Of a stretch of DNA of 64,000 bases, positions 1 through 9,089 are shown one piece after another. The notes under the pieces were generated by a model that did not search any database, was not told the DNA's origin, and was given only the letters and a program-made list of their open reading frames with translations. How positions within the stretch are numbered: position 1 is the stretch's first letter; every line of letters starts with the position of its first letter. Source of the stretch: Thalassobius sp965218685 (lineage in GTDB: Bacteria; Pseudomonadota; Alphaproteobacteria; Rhodobacterales; Rhodobacteraceae); NCBI RefSeq assembly GCF_965218685.1, contig NZ_OZ244657.1, positions 1,612,001 to 1,676,000 on the forward strand. Direction: 5' to 3'. Position numbers and translations under genes: made by a program.

Positions 1-474
1 ACCCTGCACGCTGTGCTGGCCAGAGAATCAGTTCAACACTCCATTCGGGCCATTATCGACATCCAGACGCTTCCGTTGCATGCGACGGCGTCGGGGCAAT
101 GTGCGATCGCGCATGGGCCGGAAGAGCTGTTCGAAGCCGCCCTTGAGAACCTGACAAGATTTACCTCGGAAACCGCCCTGTCCAAAGAGCAGCTTCAGGC
201 AGCGATACAGCAGGTCAGGGGGTCCGGGTTCGGCTATTCCCATGGTGGATTTGAACAGGATGTCGTTGGCTTTGCCGCCCCGGTTTTCGATGAAACCAAC
301 CATCTGGCCGGTACTGTGGCGGTCGCCAGCGTCGCCAGCCGCGTTTCCCCCGAAACCGAGCTTGCGATCAAGAAAAACCTTGTGCTTGCAAGCCGAGAGA
401 TCACGCACAACTGGGGCGGCACAGTGCCAGCGTCAGTCGAAAAAAACTGGTCAAAACTTGACCTGAAAACTTAG
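1..474 (+). CDS. IclR-family transcriptional regulator, C-terminal part (5' end off window)
   Basis: The frame is open from base 1, so only the last 157 residues are seen. They resemble the effector-binding domain of IclR regulators: the stretch LPLHATASGQ corresponds to the family's conserved LP-H-TA-G segment, and the following GxxGxGYSHGGFEQDVVGFAAPVF part resembles the ligand-pocket region. The DNA-binding helix-turn-helix would lie upstream, outside the window. An internal GTG at base 13 is not the likely start. The aminotransferase gene begins 16 bases downstream on the same strand, so the regulator probably controls it or is co-transcribed with it. The ligand cannot be told from the sequence. 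Confidence 0.8.
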   Translation, partial: TLHAVLARESVQHSIRAIIDIQTLPLHATASGQCAIAHGPEELFEAALENLTRFTSETALSKEQLQAAIQQVRGSGFGYSHGGFEQDVVGFAAPVFDETNHLAGTVAVASVASRVSPETELAIKKNLVLASREITHNWGGTVPASVEKNWSKLDLKT

Positions 475-490
475 GAACAGGACACCCAAG

Positions 491-1837
491 ATGAAAGACT
501 CCAACTTCCTCAAGGAAAACAACGCCCGGCATTTCTGGCATCCGATGACGTCGCCCGAAGACAGCCACACGACCCCGCCGACGATCATCGTCAAATCCGA
601 AGGGGTCTGTATCGAAGACATTGACGGTCACTCGGTCGTGGATGCAGTCGGCGGCCTTTGGAACGTGAACCTGGGATATTCGTGCCAGCCGGTCAAAGAC
701 GCGATCGCAACCCAGCTTGCAAAGCTTCCCTATTATTCGACATTCCGGGGCACCTCGAACGATGCGGTGATCGAGCTGTCTTATGAGCTGGCGGATTTTT
801 TCGCACCCGATGGTCTAAGCCGCGCCTTCTTCACCTCGGGGGGGTCGGACTCTGTTGAAACCTCTTTGCGTCTGGCCCGTCAGTACCACAAGCTGCGGGG
901 CGAGCCGGGGCGGGTCAAGTTCCTGAGCTTGAAAAAAGGGTATCATGGGACCCATTTCGGTGGGGCCAGCGTCAACGGAAACGCCAACTTCCGCACCGCG
1001 TACGAGCCGCTGATGCCCGGCTGCTATCACATCCCGGCGCCGTACACCTATCGCAATCCGTTCAACGAAACGGATCCGGCCAAGCTGGCGCAGCTTTGCG
1101 CCGCTGCACTGGAGGATGAGATCAAGTTCCAGGGCGCCGAGACGATCGCGGCGATGATCATGGAGCCCATTCTGGGCGCTGGCGGGGTGATCCCGCCCCA
1201 TGCCTCGTTCGCTCCGATGGTGCGCGAGATCTGTGACCGCCATGGCATCTTGTTGATCACGGACGAGGTAATCACCGCCTATGGTCGGACCGGAGCGTGG
1301 TCAGGGGCCCGTCTTTGGGGAATTAAGCCGGACATGATGTGCACCGCCAAGGCGATTACCAACGGCTTCTTCCCCTTTGGCGCCGTGATGCTGGGCGACA
1401 AGATGATCGAGACTTTTGAAAACAACCCGGCTGCCAAGATCGGTCACGGCTACACCTACTCGGGGCACCCGGTGGGCGCTGCCGCGGCGCTGGCCTGTCT
1501 GGCAGAAACCAAGAGGTTGAACGTCGCTGAAAATGCTGCCGCGCGCGGCACGCAGATGTACGAGGGCTGCATGGCCTTGATGGAGAAATACGACATAATC
1601 GGTGATGTCCGTGGCGGGTATGGCCTGATGACCGCGATCGAATTGGTCTCAGACCGTGCCACCAAGGCCCCCATCGACGGGGCAACCGCCGCGAAGGTGC
1701 AGAACGTGGCCTATGAGGCCGGCGCGATGGTGCGGGTGTCTGGCCCGAATATCATCATGTCTCCGCCGCTGGTGGTCACCGAAAACGATGTCCAAACCAT
1801 CCTTGCCGCGCTGGATGCGGGCTTTGCGGCGGTCTGA
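491..1837 (+). CDS. Class III (omega) aminotransferase, PLP-dependent
   Basis: This 448-residue protein has normal family length. PLP-enzyme landmarks are visible: the LLITDEVITAYGRTG segment with Asp258, which should contact the pyridine nitrogen, and Lys287 in TAKAITNGFFPFGAV, the expected Schiff-base lysine. FTSGGSDSVETS near residue 115 would bind the cofactor phosphate. The family moves amino groups from omega-amino acids, diamines or taurine-like compounds to pyruvate or 2-oxoglutarate. The substrate is not predictable here. The IclR gene lies 16 bases upstream and suggests substrate-responsive control of a small catabolic unit. Confidence 0.85.
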   Translation: MKDSNFLKENNARHFWHPMTSPEDSHTTPPTIIVKSEGVCIEDIDGHSVVDAVGGLWNVNLGYSCQPVKDAIATQLAKLPYYSTFRGTSNDAVIELSYELADFFAPDGLSRAFFTSGGSDSVETSLRLARQYHKLRGEPGRVKFLSLKKGYHGTHFGGASVNGNANFRTAYEPLMPGCYHIPAPYTYRNPFNETDPAKLAQLCAAALEDEIKFQGAETIAAMIMEPILGAGGVIPPHASFAPMVREICDRHGILLITDEVITAYGRTGAWSGARLWGIKPDMMCTAKAITNGFFPFGAVMLGDKMIETFENNPAAKIGHGYTYSGHPVGAAAALACLAETKRLNVAENAAARGTQMYEGCMALMEKYDIIGDVRGGYGLMTAIELVSDRATKAPIDGATAAKVQNVAYEAGAMVRVSGPNIIMSPPLVVTENDVQTILAALDAGFAAV

Positions 1838-1926
1838 CAATGGTCAACGGTCAAGGAAAACGCATCCCTCGATACAGTCCTCTATTGACCTCATTTTTCA
1901 GGTGAACTAGTAAGCGAAAACTTCGA

Positions 1927-2000
1927 GCGGGTATGGTGAAATGGTATCATAAGAGCCTTCCAAGCTTAAGGTGCGGGTTCGATTCCCGCTACCCGCTCCA
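1927..2000 (+). tRNA. tRNA-Gly (anticodon TCC)
   Basis: The 74-base sequence folds as a cloverleaf. The acceptor stem is GCGGGTA paired with TACCCGC. The D stem is GTGA with TCAT, including one G-T pair. The anticodon loop CTTCCAA has TCC at the anticodon. The T arm is GCGGG-TTCGATT-CCCGC. The anticodon stem has a G-T pair and a mismatch at its outer end. The discriminator base is T and the CCA end is encoded. No integrase gene or repeated 3' end suggesting an attachment site is seen nearby. Confidence 0.95.
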
Positions 2001-2053
2001 GGAATTCCACGCTGACAGGCCAACTGCTTCGCATTGTGCAAAACGTGCTTTAA

Positions 2054-2068
2054 TTGTTTTTAAAACAA
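2054..2068. other. AT-rich perfect palindrome downstream of tRNA-Gly
   Basis: TTGTTTT-T-AAAACAA has perfect 7-base arms around one base and stands out in GC-rich DNA. It lies 54 bases after the tRNA. It could help end tRNA transcription or serve as a protein-binding site for the ABC transporter gene downstream. No further support is visible. Confidence 0.3.
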
Positions 2069-2144
2069 CGTTTTGGCATGTGGTGTAGGTTTGGCTTTTT
2101 CTGCCCGCCCTTCGCTCCACAGTTTGACAGCCCGTTCGTTACGT

Positions 2145-2178
2145 GGCGGTGAAACCCGCCGTTTTGCGGGCGTTTGTT
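2145..2178 (+). promoter_or_regulatory. Two mutually exclusive hairpins in the leader of the ABC transporter gene
   Basis: GGCGG (2145-2149) can pair with CCGCC (2156-2160). The overlapping CCCGC (2155-2159) can instead pair with GCGGG (2166-2170), which is followed by CGTTTGTT, a weak terminator shape. The layout resembles an attenuator, 80-110 bases before the ATG at 2258. No conserved ligand-binding element is recognised. Confidence 0.25.
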
Positions 2179-2257
2179 CCTGCCGCGACATACGCGCGGC
2201 TTGCTCGACGGGCTAAGCTCGCTTAAACCCGCCCGGCAGAACAGGGAAAGGAAGACC

Positions 2258-4045
2258 ATGGCGCGCGGCACCACCACCGTCACCGAGGACCGAGAGAAAT
2301 CCAAACGCGTTGGCGCGTTGCGAGAGCTGTGGCCCTTTCTGAAGCCCTATAAGCTGATGGTGCTGCTGGCCGGTCTGGCGCTGGTTTTGACGGCCAGCGT
2401 GTCGCTGATCCTGCCTTTGGCTGTGCGCCGCGTGGTGGATAATTTCAACGGCGCAGATGCGGCCCTGTTGGACCTGTATTTTGGCGCGGCGCTTGCGATT
2501 GCCGCTGTTCTGGCGCTGGGCACGGGGCTGCGCTATGCGCTGGTGACCCGTCTGGGCGAGCGTGTGGTGGCCGATATCCGCATGGCCGTTTTTGACCGCA
2601 TTGTCGGTATGTCCCCCGCATATTTTGAAAAGATCATGACCGGCGAGGTGATCAGCCGCATCACCACGGACACGACGCTGATCCTGAGCGTGATCGGCTC
2701 GTCAATTTCGGTCGCGCTGCGCAACGTGCTGATTTTCGCGGGCGGGCTGGTTCTGATGCTGCTGACCTCGGCCAAGTTGACGGGGCTGGTGCTGCTGATC
2801 GTGCCGCTTGTGATCGTGCCGATCCTGACGTTGGGGCGCCGACTGCGCGTGCTTAGCCGCGAGAACCAGGATTGGATCGCCGAATCCTCGGGCAATGCTT
2901 CCGAGGCACTTTTGTCCGTGCAGACTGTGCAGGCCTTCACCAACGAGGGTGCCTCGAGACGGGATTTCGCCGAGGTCACCGAACGCAGCTATGGCTCGGC
3001 CCGGCGGCGCATCACCACCCGTGCGGTGATGACCATTATCGTTATTTTCCTGGTCTTCACCGGTGTGGTCGGAGTGCTGTGGATTGGTGCCCATGATGTG
3101 CGTGGCGGCGTCATGAGCGCAGGTGCGCTGATCCAGTTCGTGATTTATTCGGTCATGGTGGCCGGGTCCGTGGGCGCCCTGTCGGAAATCTGGGGCGAGT
3201 TGCAGCGCGCCGCCGGCGCCACCGAGCGACTGGTCGAGCTGTTGAGGGCCGAGGATACAGTCGCAGACCCCTCCCGGCCCATCGCGGTACCCAGCCCGGT
3301 GCGCGGAGAAATAACCTTTGATCAGGTCACCTTCCGCTACCCCTCGCGGCCAAATGTATCCGCGCTGGATCAGGTTTCCTTGCAGATCAAGCCGGGTGAG
3401 ACGGTCGCGCTGGTTGGTCCCTCGGGGGCGGGGAAGACCACGATCGTGCAGACGATCCTGCGCTTTTATGATCCGCAATCGGGACAGATTCTTCTGGATG
3501 GCACGCCCCTGCCCGAAATGGCACGGGCCGAGTTCCGAAAACATCTGGCGCTGGTGCCGCAAGATCCGGTGATCTTTGCCACGACCGCGCGCGAGAATAT
3601 CCGTTTTGGCCGCCCCGATGCCTCGGATGCTGAGGTTGAGGCCGCCGCCCGCGCCGCTGCTGCGCATGAGTTCATCGAGAAGCTGCCCGAGGGCTATGAT
3701 AGTCAGGTGGGCGAACGCGGGGTGATGTTGTCGGGGGGCCAGAAACAACGGATCGCCATCGCGCGGGCGATTTTGCGCGATGCTCCGGTGTTGCTGCTGG
3801 ACGAGGCGACAAGCGCGCTGGACGCCGAAAGCGAACGGGCGGTACAGGCCGCGGTGGACGAGCTGTCCAAGACGCGCACCACCATCATCGTCGCACACCG
3901 TCTGGCAACGGTGAAGAAGGCCGACCGGATCGTGGTGATGGACCAGGGTCAGATCGTGGCCATGGGAACCCATGACGAACTGGTGGCCGACGGTGGGCTT
4001 TATGCGCGTCTGGCCAAGCTGCAGTTCACCGACGGCGCTGTCTGA
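2258..4045 (+). CDS. ABC exporter, fused permease and ATPase (MsbA/LmrA type half-transporter)
   Basis: The 595-residue protein has a six-helix transmembrane region (about 30-310) followed by a nucleotide-binding domain. Walker A is GPSGAGKTT from residue 387, the signature LSGGQKQR lies near 491, and Walker B VLLLDEATSALD carries Asp515-Glu516. The switch histidine is in VAHRLAT. Such half-transporters form homodimers in the inner membrane and export lipids, peptides or drugs; the cargo here is unknown. I chose the ATG at 2258 because GGGAAAGGAAG lies just upstream and the protein then starts like its relatives. A longer in-frame start at 2174 exists but lacks support. The gene appears monocistronic. 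Confidence 0.88.
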   Translation: MARGTTTVTEDREKSKRVGALRELWPFLKPYKLMVLLAGLALVLTASVSLILPLAVRRVVDNFNGADAALLDLYFGAALAIAAVLALGTGLRYALVTRLGERVVADIRMAVFDRIVGMSPAYFEKIMTGEVISRITTDTTLILSVIGSSISVALRNVLIFAGGLVLMLLTSAKLTGLVLLIVPLVIVPILTLGRRLRVLSRENQDWIAESSGNASEALLSVQTVQAFTNEGASRRDFAEVTERSYGSARRRITTRAVMTIIVIFLVFTGVVGVLWIGAHDVRGGVMSAGALIQFVIYSVMVAGSVGALSEIWGELQRAAGATERLVELLRAEDTVADPSRPIAVPSPVRGEITFDQVTFRYPSRPNVSALDQVSLQIKPGETVALVGPSGAGKTTIVQTILRFYDPQSGQILLDGTPLPEMARAEFRKHLALVPQDPVIFATTARENIRFGRPDASDAEVEAAARAAAAHEFIEKLPEGYDSQVGERGVMLSGGQKQRIAIARAILRDAPVLLLDEATSALDAESERAVQAAVDELSKTRTTIIVAHRLATVKKADRIVVMDQGQIVAMGTHDELVADGGLYARLAKLQFTDGAV

Positions 4046-4058
4046 ATTTCTGTTAAAA

Positions 4059-4113
4059 GGGGCGCGCTGACGCGCGCGCTTGATGTCTCGTTGTCAGCCT
4101 TTGGCTTCCTCCT
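4059..4113. repeat. Dispersed intergenic palindromic repeat, copy 1
   Basis: Just after the ABC gene stop codon comes a GCGCGC-rich palindromic run, then GATGTCTCG and a short hairpin (GCCTTTGGC). The same order, with small differences, recurs at 52021-52068, again directly behind a stop codon. It resembles REP-like elements that sit in 3' untranslated regions. I count only two copies in the window. Confidence 0.45.
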
Positions 4114-4262
4114 CAGGAGGGGGGAGGGGTGACGTGCCGTGGCTGACCTTGAGGAAGTGACGCGCGCGCGGGGTTTTTCCCCTTTTGAGGCCTTGGTTTG
4201 CAGGGCAGGTTTTCGAAAGAAAGCCGCCGCGGTTGGCGGGCTGCAAACTGTGGGGACGTGTC

Positions 4263-4679
4263 ATGGGACTGTTTAATTTCTGGAAAAAGTCGGGCAAGAA
4301 GCTGGCCGAAGAACCGACCGCCGAGGTGTTGAAGCAAGAGGTCGCAGATCTGGGCCTGGATGCCGAGGGCCTGGATTTCGAGGTGGATGGCGACAAGGTG
4401 AAAATCTCGGGGGCTGCGTTGACGCCTGAGCTGCGCGAGAAGGTTATCCTGGCCGTGGGCAATGTCGAAGGGGTGGCCGAGGTCGAGGATGAGGCCGCAG
4501 ACGAGGCTGTTTTCCATACGGTGGAAAAAGGTGACACGTTGTCCGCGATTGCCAGAAAAACACTGGGAAGCGCCAATCGCTACAACGAGATTTTCGAGGC
4601 CAACAAACCGATGCTGACCCATCCGGACAAGATTTATCCCGGTCAGGTTCTGCGCATTCCGGTGGACGCGGCGGCCTGA
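4263..4679 (+). CDS. kbp: BON-LysM protein, Kbp (YgaU)-like potassium-binding protein
   Basis: The 138-residue product begins MGLFNFWKKSGKKL and has a BON domain (about 25-85) followed by a LysM domain (about 88-136) ending PDKIYPGQVLRIP. Domain order, length and both termini match Escherichia coli Kbp/YgaU, a cytoplasmic K+-binding protein linked to K+ stress. There is no signal peptide, which argues against a periplasmic peptidoglycan role despite the LysM. The start at 4263 gives the family N-terminus. A rho-independent terminator follows at 4711. Confidence 0.85.
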   Translation: MGLFNFWKKSGKKLAEEPTAEVLKQEVADLGLDAEGLDFEVDGDKVKISGAALTPELREKVILAVGNVEGVAEVEDEAADEAVFHTVEKGDTLSAIARKTLGSANRYNEIFEANKPMLTHPDKIYPGQVLRIPVDAAA

Positions 4680-4710
4680 GATCGTTCGCGTTCGACAGGA
4701 AAAACGGGGG

Positions 4711-4734
4711 AAAAGGCGCCGATGGGCGCCTTTT
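4711..4734 (+). terminator. Rho-independent terminator after kbp
   Basis: AAAAGGCGCC-GATG-GGCGCCTTTT is a perfect 10-base-arm hairpin that ends in a T run, 31 bases after the kbp stop codon. Confidence 0.85.
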
Positions 4735-4859
4735 CTTGCCTTTTGACGTTGCGCAATTGACCTTAGGGTCGTCTTGTAAGATGGCCGAAACACTTTCACA
4801 TTGCGCGCGAGGAACACGAAGATCCGCCAAAGCTGTGGGTCTCTAACGGGAGGAAAAAG

Positions 4860-6743
4860 ATGGGTTTTGCATCCGTTCAGGACACGATTGCCATTGAAAA
4901 CGAAATGCCGTGGGAGGCGCGCGACGTCCCCCAGACCTTGTACCAGATGCTGACGCGGACCAAGGAAAAGAACGGTAACGGCAATGCGGTGTCGTTTCAG
5001 CTGCTTTCGGGCCCGACGGACAAGGCTGAAACCCTGACCTGGAGCGAATTGCACGCGCGCAGTTGCCAGGCCGCCAACATGTTCCGCGATCTGGGCATCG
5101 GCGAACAGGACGTAGTGGCTTTTATCCTGCCCAACTGTAACGAAACCATCCTGACCTTGCTGGGCGGCGCCATTGCGGGGATCGTCAACCCGATCAACCC
5201 CCTGTTGGAGCCCGAGCAGATCGGCGCCATCCTGCGTGAGACCAAGGCCAAGGTCGTGGTCACGCTGAAGGCTTTCCCCAAGACAGACGTTGCCCAGAAA
5301 ACCGCCGAGGCCGTGCGCCATGCGCCGGGCGTGCACACGGTTTTGGAGATTGATCTGAATCGCTATCTGACCCCGCCCAAAAGCTGGATCGTGCCCCTGG
5401 TGCGCCCCAAGAACCCCGGCGGGCATCATGCGGACGTGCTGGATTTCAACAAGACGCTGAAGAAATACCCGCGCGAGCTGAGCTTTGCTGACAGCAAGGG
5501 CGACCGGGTGGCCGCCTATTTCCACACCGGTGGCACCACCGGGATGCCCAAGGTGGCGCAGCACACCTATTCCGGGATCATCTATAACGGCTGGCTGGGC
5601 GGCACGTTGCTGTACACGCCCGAGGATAACGTGATCTGCCCTCTGCCATTGTTCCACGTTTTTGCGGTGCATGTGATCCTGATGTCTGTGATCTATGCGG
5701 GCTCGCACGTGGTGTTCCCGACGCCTGCCGGCTATCGCGGCGACGGAGTGTTCGACAATTTCTGGAAGCTGGTCGAGCGTTGGAAAATCACCTTTATCAT
5801 CACCGTGCCCACCGCCATTTCGGCAATGATGCAGCGCCCGGTGGATGCGGATATCAGCTCGGTGAAGACATCTTTCTCGGGGTCGGCCCCACTGCCGCTT
5901 GAGCTGTTCAAACGGTTCGAAAGTGCCTCGGACGTGACCATCGTCGAAGGCTATGGCCTGACCGAGGCCACCTGCCTTGTGTCGGTGAACCCGGTGGATG
6001 GGCAAAAGAAAGTCGGCTCGGTCGGCATCCGCTTTCCCTATTGCGACGTGCGGATCTACAAGAACGTGGATGGACAGCCCGTGGAATGCGCGCCTGACGA
6101 GGTGGGCGAGATTTGCGTGTCCAATCCTGGTGTGAACGCGCCCGAAACCTATACCGAGGCCGACAAGAACAAGGACCTGTATTATTTCGGGAAATACCTG
6201 CGGACGGGCGATTTGGGCCGGATCGACGAAGATAACTATATCTGGATCACCGGGCGCGCCAAGGATCTGATCATTCGCGGCGGTCACAACATTGACCCAG
6301 CCGAGATCGAAGAAGCGCTGTTGGCGCACCAGGCCGTGGCCTTTGCTGGTGCGATCGGTCAGCCGGATGTGCATTCGGGCGAGATCCCCTGCGCGTATGT
6401 TGAACTGGTCGATGGGGCCTCGGTCACGGCAGAGGAACTGTTGAAACACTGCAAGGTCCACGTGCATGAACGCGCCGCTCAGCCCAAGTTCATCGAGGTG
6501 CTGGACGAGCTACCCAAAACTGCCGTGGGTAAGGTTTTCAAGCCGGATCTGCGGAAAAAGGCGATCACGCGGGTCTATAACCAAGCGCTGGAAGAGGCCA
6601 AGCTGAATGCGCAGGTCGTCGAGGTGATTGATGACAAGAAACGCGGTCTGGTGGCCCGTGTGGAACGCACGGGTGTCGTCCATGATGACGAGATCGGTCA
6701 CGTTCTGGGGGCCTTCACCCGCCCGTGGGAATGGGTCGAGTAA
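4860..6743 (+). CDS. Acyl-CoA synthetase (AMP-forming), ANL superfamily
   Basis: The product has 627 residues. The ATP-binding P-loop TGGTTGMPK is at 223-231. A GYGLTEATC adenylate motif, the YLRTGDLGRID hinge region and a late PKTAVGKVFKP motif with the catalytic lysine are also present. It should activate a carboxylic acid as acyl-AMP and join it to CoA in the cytoplasm. An extra segment with LVRPKNPGGHH around 180 and the bacterial head group suggest a medium- or long-chain substrate, but this is inference. GGGAGGAAAAAG precedes the ATG. It is flanked by terminators at 4711 and 6766 and so is probably transcribed alone. Confidence 0.82.
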   Translation: MGFASVQDTIAIENEMPWEARDVPQTLYQMLTRTKEKNGNGNAVSFQLLSGPTDKAETLTWSELHARSCQAANMFRDLGIGEQDVVAFILPNCNETILTLLGGAIAGIVNPINPLLEPEQIGAILRETKAKVVVTLKAFPKTDVAQKTAEAVRHAPGVHTVLEIDLNRYLTPPKSWIVPLVRPKNPGGHHADVLDFNKTLKKYPRELSFADSKGDRVAAYFHTGGTTGMPKVAQHTYSGIIYNGWLGGTLLYTPEDNVICPLPLFHVFAVHVILMSVIYAGSHVVFPTPAGYRGDGVFDNFWKLVERWKITFIITVPTAISAMMQRPVDADISSVKTSFSGSAPLPLELFKRFESASDVTIVEGYGLTEATCLVSVNPVDGQKKVGSVGIRFPYCDVRIYKNVDGQPVECAPDEVGEICVSNPGVNAPETYTEADKNKDLYYFGKYLRTGDLGRIDEDNYIWITGRAKDLIIRGGHNIDPAEIEEALLAHQAVAFAGAIGQPDVHSGEIPCAYVELVDGASVTAEELLKHCKVHVHERAAQPKFIEVLDELPKTAVGKVFKPDLRKKAITRVYNQALEEAKLNAQVVEVIDDKKRGLVARVERTGVVHDDEIGHVLGAFTRPWEWVE

Positions 6744-6765
6744 ATGCCCGGACATATTGACGCTC

Positions 6766-6792
6766 AAGGCCACCCCCGCGGGTGGCCTTTTT
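6766..6792 (+). terminator. Rho-independent terminator after the acyl-CoA synthetase gene
   Basis: AAGGCCACCC and GGGTGGCCTT form a strong stem with a short loop. The 3' arm runs into five T's. It separates the synthetase from eutB. Confidence 0.88.
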
Positions 6793-6910
6793 GCGTTGCT
6801 GTGGGCGCCCAGCGAACGGGCACAGCGACTTTGGCCGCTGGCAAAATCGCGCTTGAGGCTGGAGAATGCTGGCAAAGACGTTAGCCTGATCCCGCAGCAG
6901 GAGGCCTTGT

Positions 6911-8287
6911 ATGACCCAGTATCGCGTCACCTTGGGCAAAGAAAATTTCCGGTTCGACACGCTGGCTGGGGTGATGGCTTGTGCCACCCCTTCGCGTTCG
7001 GGCGATCATCTGGCCGGGATCGCGGCGTCGACGGATGTGCAACGCGTTGCCGCGCAATGTGTGCTGGCGGATTTGCCACTGAAAACCTTCTTGGATCAGC
7101 CTCTTGTCCCCTACGAGATCGACGAAGTTACCCGCCTGATCTGCGATGCTCACGACGCAGATGCTTTTGCGGCCGTTTCTCACATGACTGTCGGCGCCTT
7201 TCGCGAATGGTTGCTGTCGGACGATGCAGACAGCGCGGCGCTGGCGGCCCTGACCCCTGGTCTGACCCCCGAAATGGTGGCTGCCGTCAGTAAGATCATG
7301 CGTAACCGCGACCTGATCTCGGTGGCGAAAAAGGTGCAGGTTGTTTCGGCCTTTCGTAACACGATCGGGTTGCCGGGACGGATCGGTAGCCGCCTGCAGC
7401 CCAATCACCCGGCGGACGATATCCCCGGCATCGTGGCCAGCATGATTGACGGGCTGTGCTATGGCGTGGGGGACGCGGTGATCGGGATCAACCCGGCCAC
7501 GGACAATATTCCAACGGCCAAGGCCCTGCTGCAAGTTCTGGACGAATTCCGCGACCGCTATGACATTCCCACGCAGACTTGTGTTCTGACCCATGTGACC
7601 AACTCGCTTGAGCTGATCCAGCAAGGCGCCCCCGTGGATTTGGTGTTCCAGTCCGTCGCTGGCACGCAAGCTGCAAATGAGGGTTTCGGCGTGACGCTGC
7701 CCATGCTGGCCGAGGCGCAAGAGGCCGCGCTGTCCCTGAACCGCGGCACGGTGGGCCAGAACGTGATGTATTTCGAAACCGGGCAGGGCGCGGCCTTGTC
7801 GGCAAATGCACATCACGGGGTGGATCAGCAAACGCTCGAAGCGCGGGCCTATGGCGTTTGCCGTGCCTTCAGCCCGCTGTTGGTCAATACCGTGGTGGGC
7901 TTTATCGGGCCGGAGTACCTGTATGACGGCAAAGAGATCATCCGCGCGGGGCTGGAGGATCATTTTTGCGGCAAATTGCTGGGCCTGCCGATGGGGTGTG
8001 ACGTTTGCTATACCAACCATACCGAGGCCGATCAGAACGACATGGACGTGCTGATGACGCTGCTGGCCAATGCCGAGGCAAATTTCCTGATCGCGGTGCC
8101 GGGCGCCGATGACGTGATGCTGAATTACCAAAGCCTTTCGTTCCACGATATTGCCTATCTGCGAAACAGTTTCGGCCTGCGCGCCGCACCAGAGTTTGAG
8201 GCTTGGCTGGACCGCATGGGCGTTATCGGCCCGTCTGGGCAACTGGCTGATGGCGGTGGAATGAAACTGCTGGAGGGTGCGCGATGA
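6911..8287 (+). CDS. eutB: Ethanolamine ammonia-lyase large subunit
   Basis: The 458-residue protein has the length of EutB. It carries conserved EutB stretches such as NPATDNIPTAKALL, TQTCVLTHVTN, VDLVFQSVAGTQAAN, MYFETGQGAALSANAHHG, GPEYLYDGKEIIRAGLEDHF and MGCDVCYTNHTEAD. With EutC it uses adenosylcobalamin to split ethanolamine into acetaldehyde and ammonia. AGGAGG stands just before the ATG. The stop overlaps the eutC start (ATGA). No microcompartment shell genes, reactivase (eutA) or acetaldehyde dehydrogenase are adjacent, so ethanolamine may be used mainly as a nitrogen source. B12 uptake genes follow directly. Confidence 0.95.
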   Translation: MTQYRVTLGKENFRFDTLAGVMACATPSRSGDHLAGIAASTDVQRVAAQCVLADLPLKTFLDQPLVPYEIDEVTRLICDAHDADAFAAVSHMTVGAFREWLLSDDADSAALAALTPGLTPEMVAAVSKIMRNRDLISVAKKVQVVSAFRNTIGLPGRIGSRLQPNHPADDIPGIVASMIDGLCYGVGDAVIGINPATDNIPTAKALLQVLDEFRDRYDIPTQTCVLTHVTNSLELIQQGAPVDLVFQSVAGTQAANEGFGVTLPMLAEAQEAALSLNRGTVGQNVMYFETGQGAALSANAHHGVDQQTLEARAYGVCRAFSPLLVNTVVGFIGPEYLYDGKEIIRAGLEDHFCGKLLGLPMGCDVCYTNHTEADQNDMDVLMTLLANAEANFLIAVPGADDVMLNYQSLSFHDIAYLRNSFGLRAAPEFEAWLDRMGVIGPSGQLADGGGMKLLEGAR

Positions 8288-9003
8288 CCAAGGATCTGTG
8301 GGCCCAGTTGCGGCAGGCTACGCCTGCGCGGATCGGGCTTGGGCGCACGGGCGCGGGGTTGCCGACGGCTCGGATGCTGGAGTTCCAGTTTGCCCATGCG
8401 AGGGCGCGTGACGCTGTGCACCGGCCTTTGGATGTGGCGCGACTGGAGCAAGATCTCTTGGCCTTTCAGACGCAGCGCGCGATCTCTAACGCTCCTGACC
8501 GCGATACTTTTCTGCGCCGCCCGGATCTGGGGCGTCAGCTGGGGCAGGCGCTGCCAGCCCAAGACGCCGAGCATGACATCGCCTTTGTCATCGCGGATGG
8601 CCTGTCCGCAGACGCGGTGCAGGCGCATGCGGCTCCGGTGCTGACGGCCTGCGCCCAGCGGCTTTCCGGGTTCTCGGTCGCGCCCGTGACCCTTGTTCTG
8701 CAGGGCCGTGTCGCCATCGGAGACGAGATCGGCCAGCACATGAAAGCCCGCTCCGTGGTCGTGCTGATCGGCGAACGCCCCGGCCTGACCGTGGCCGACA
8801 GCCTGGGGGCCTACCTGACCTTTGACCCCAAACCCGGACTGCAGGACAGCTGGCGCAACTGCGTGTCCAACATCCACGGGCAGGGGGGGCTAAGCCATCA
8901 GCTGGCCGCAGACAGGATCACCTGGCTGGTGCGCGAGTCCCTGCGCCTGGGCCTTAGCGGGACGGGTCTGAAGGAAAACAGCGACTCTGCAGTCATCGAA
9001 TAA
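8284..9003 (+). CDS. eutC: Ethanolamine ammonia-lyase small subunit
   Basis: The 239-residue product matches the core of EutC. It contains ARIGLGRTGAGLPT near the N-terminus, the DIAFVIADGLSADAVQAHA segment, LIGERPGLTVADSLGAYLTF and C-terminal CVSNIHGQGG. It is shorter than the enterobacterial protein because the N-terminal extension is missing. It helps build the adenosylcobalamin site with EutB. It overlaps eutB by four bases, so the two are translationally coupled. The cobalamin riboswitch region begins within about 90 bases of its stop. Confidence 0.93.
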   Translation: MTKDLWAQLRQATPARIGLGRTGAGLPTARMLEFQFAHARARDAVHRPLDVARLEQDLLAFQTQRAISNAPDRDTFLRRPDLGRQLGQALPAQDAEHDIAFVIADGLSADAVQAHAAPVLTACAQRLSGFSVAPVTLVLQGRVAIGDEIGQHMKARSVVVLIGERPGLTVADSLGAYLTFDPKPGLQDSWRNCVSNIHGQGGLSHQLAADRITWLVRESLRLGLSGTGLKENSDSAVIE

Positions 9004-9089
9004 TTCTGCAGGTTGCGACCAAAGTTCGCCGCCGCGCAGCACACGCCCCATTTACAAAACGCGATTCAGCGATTATCCGAAAGGCTGCT

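Noticed and set aside
1927..2000. tRNA-Gly as an integration site for a genomic island
   Set aside because: No integrase gene or second copy of the tRNA 3' end was noticed in the window, and the flanking genes look like ordinary chromosomal ones.
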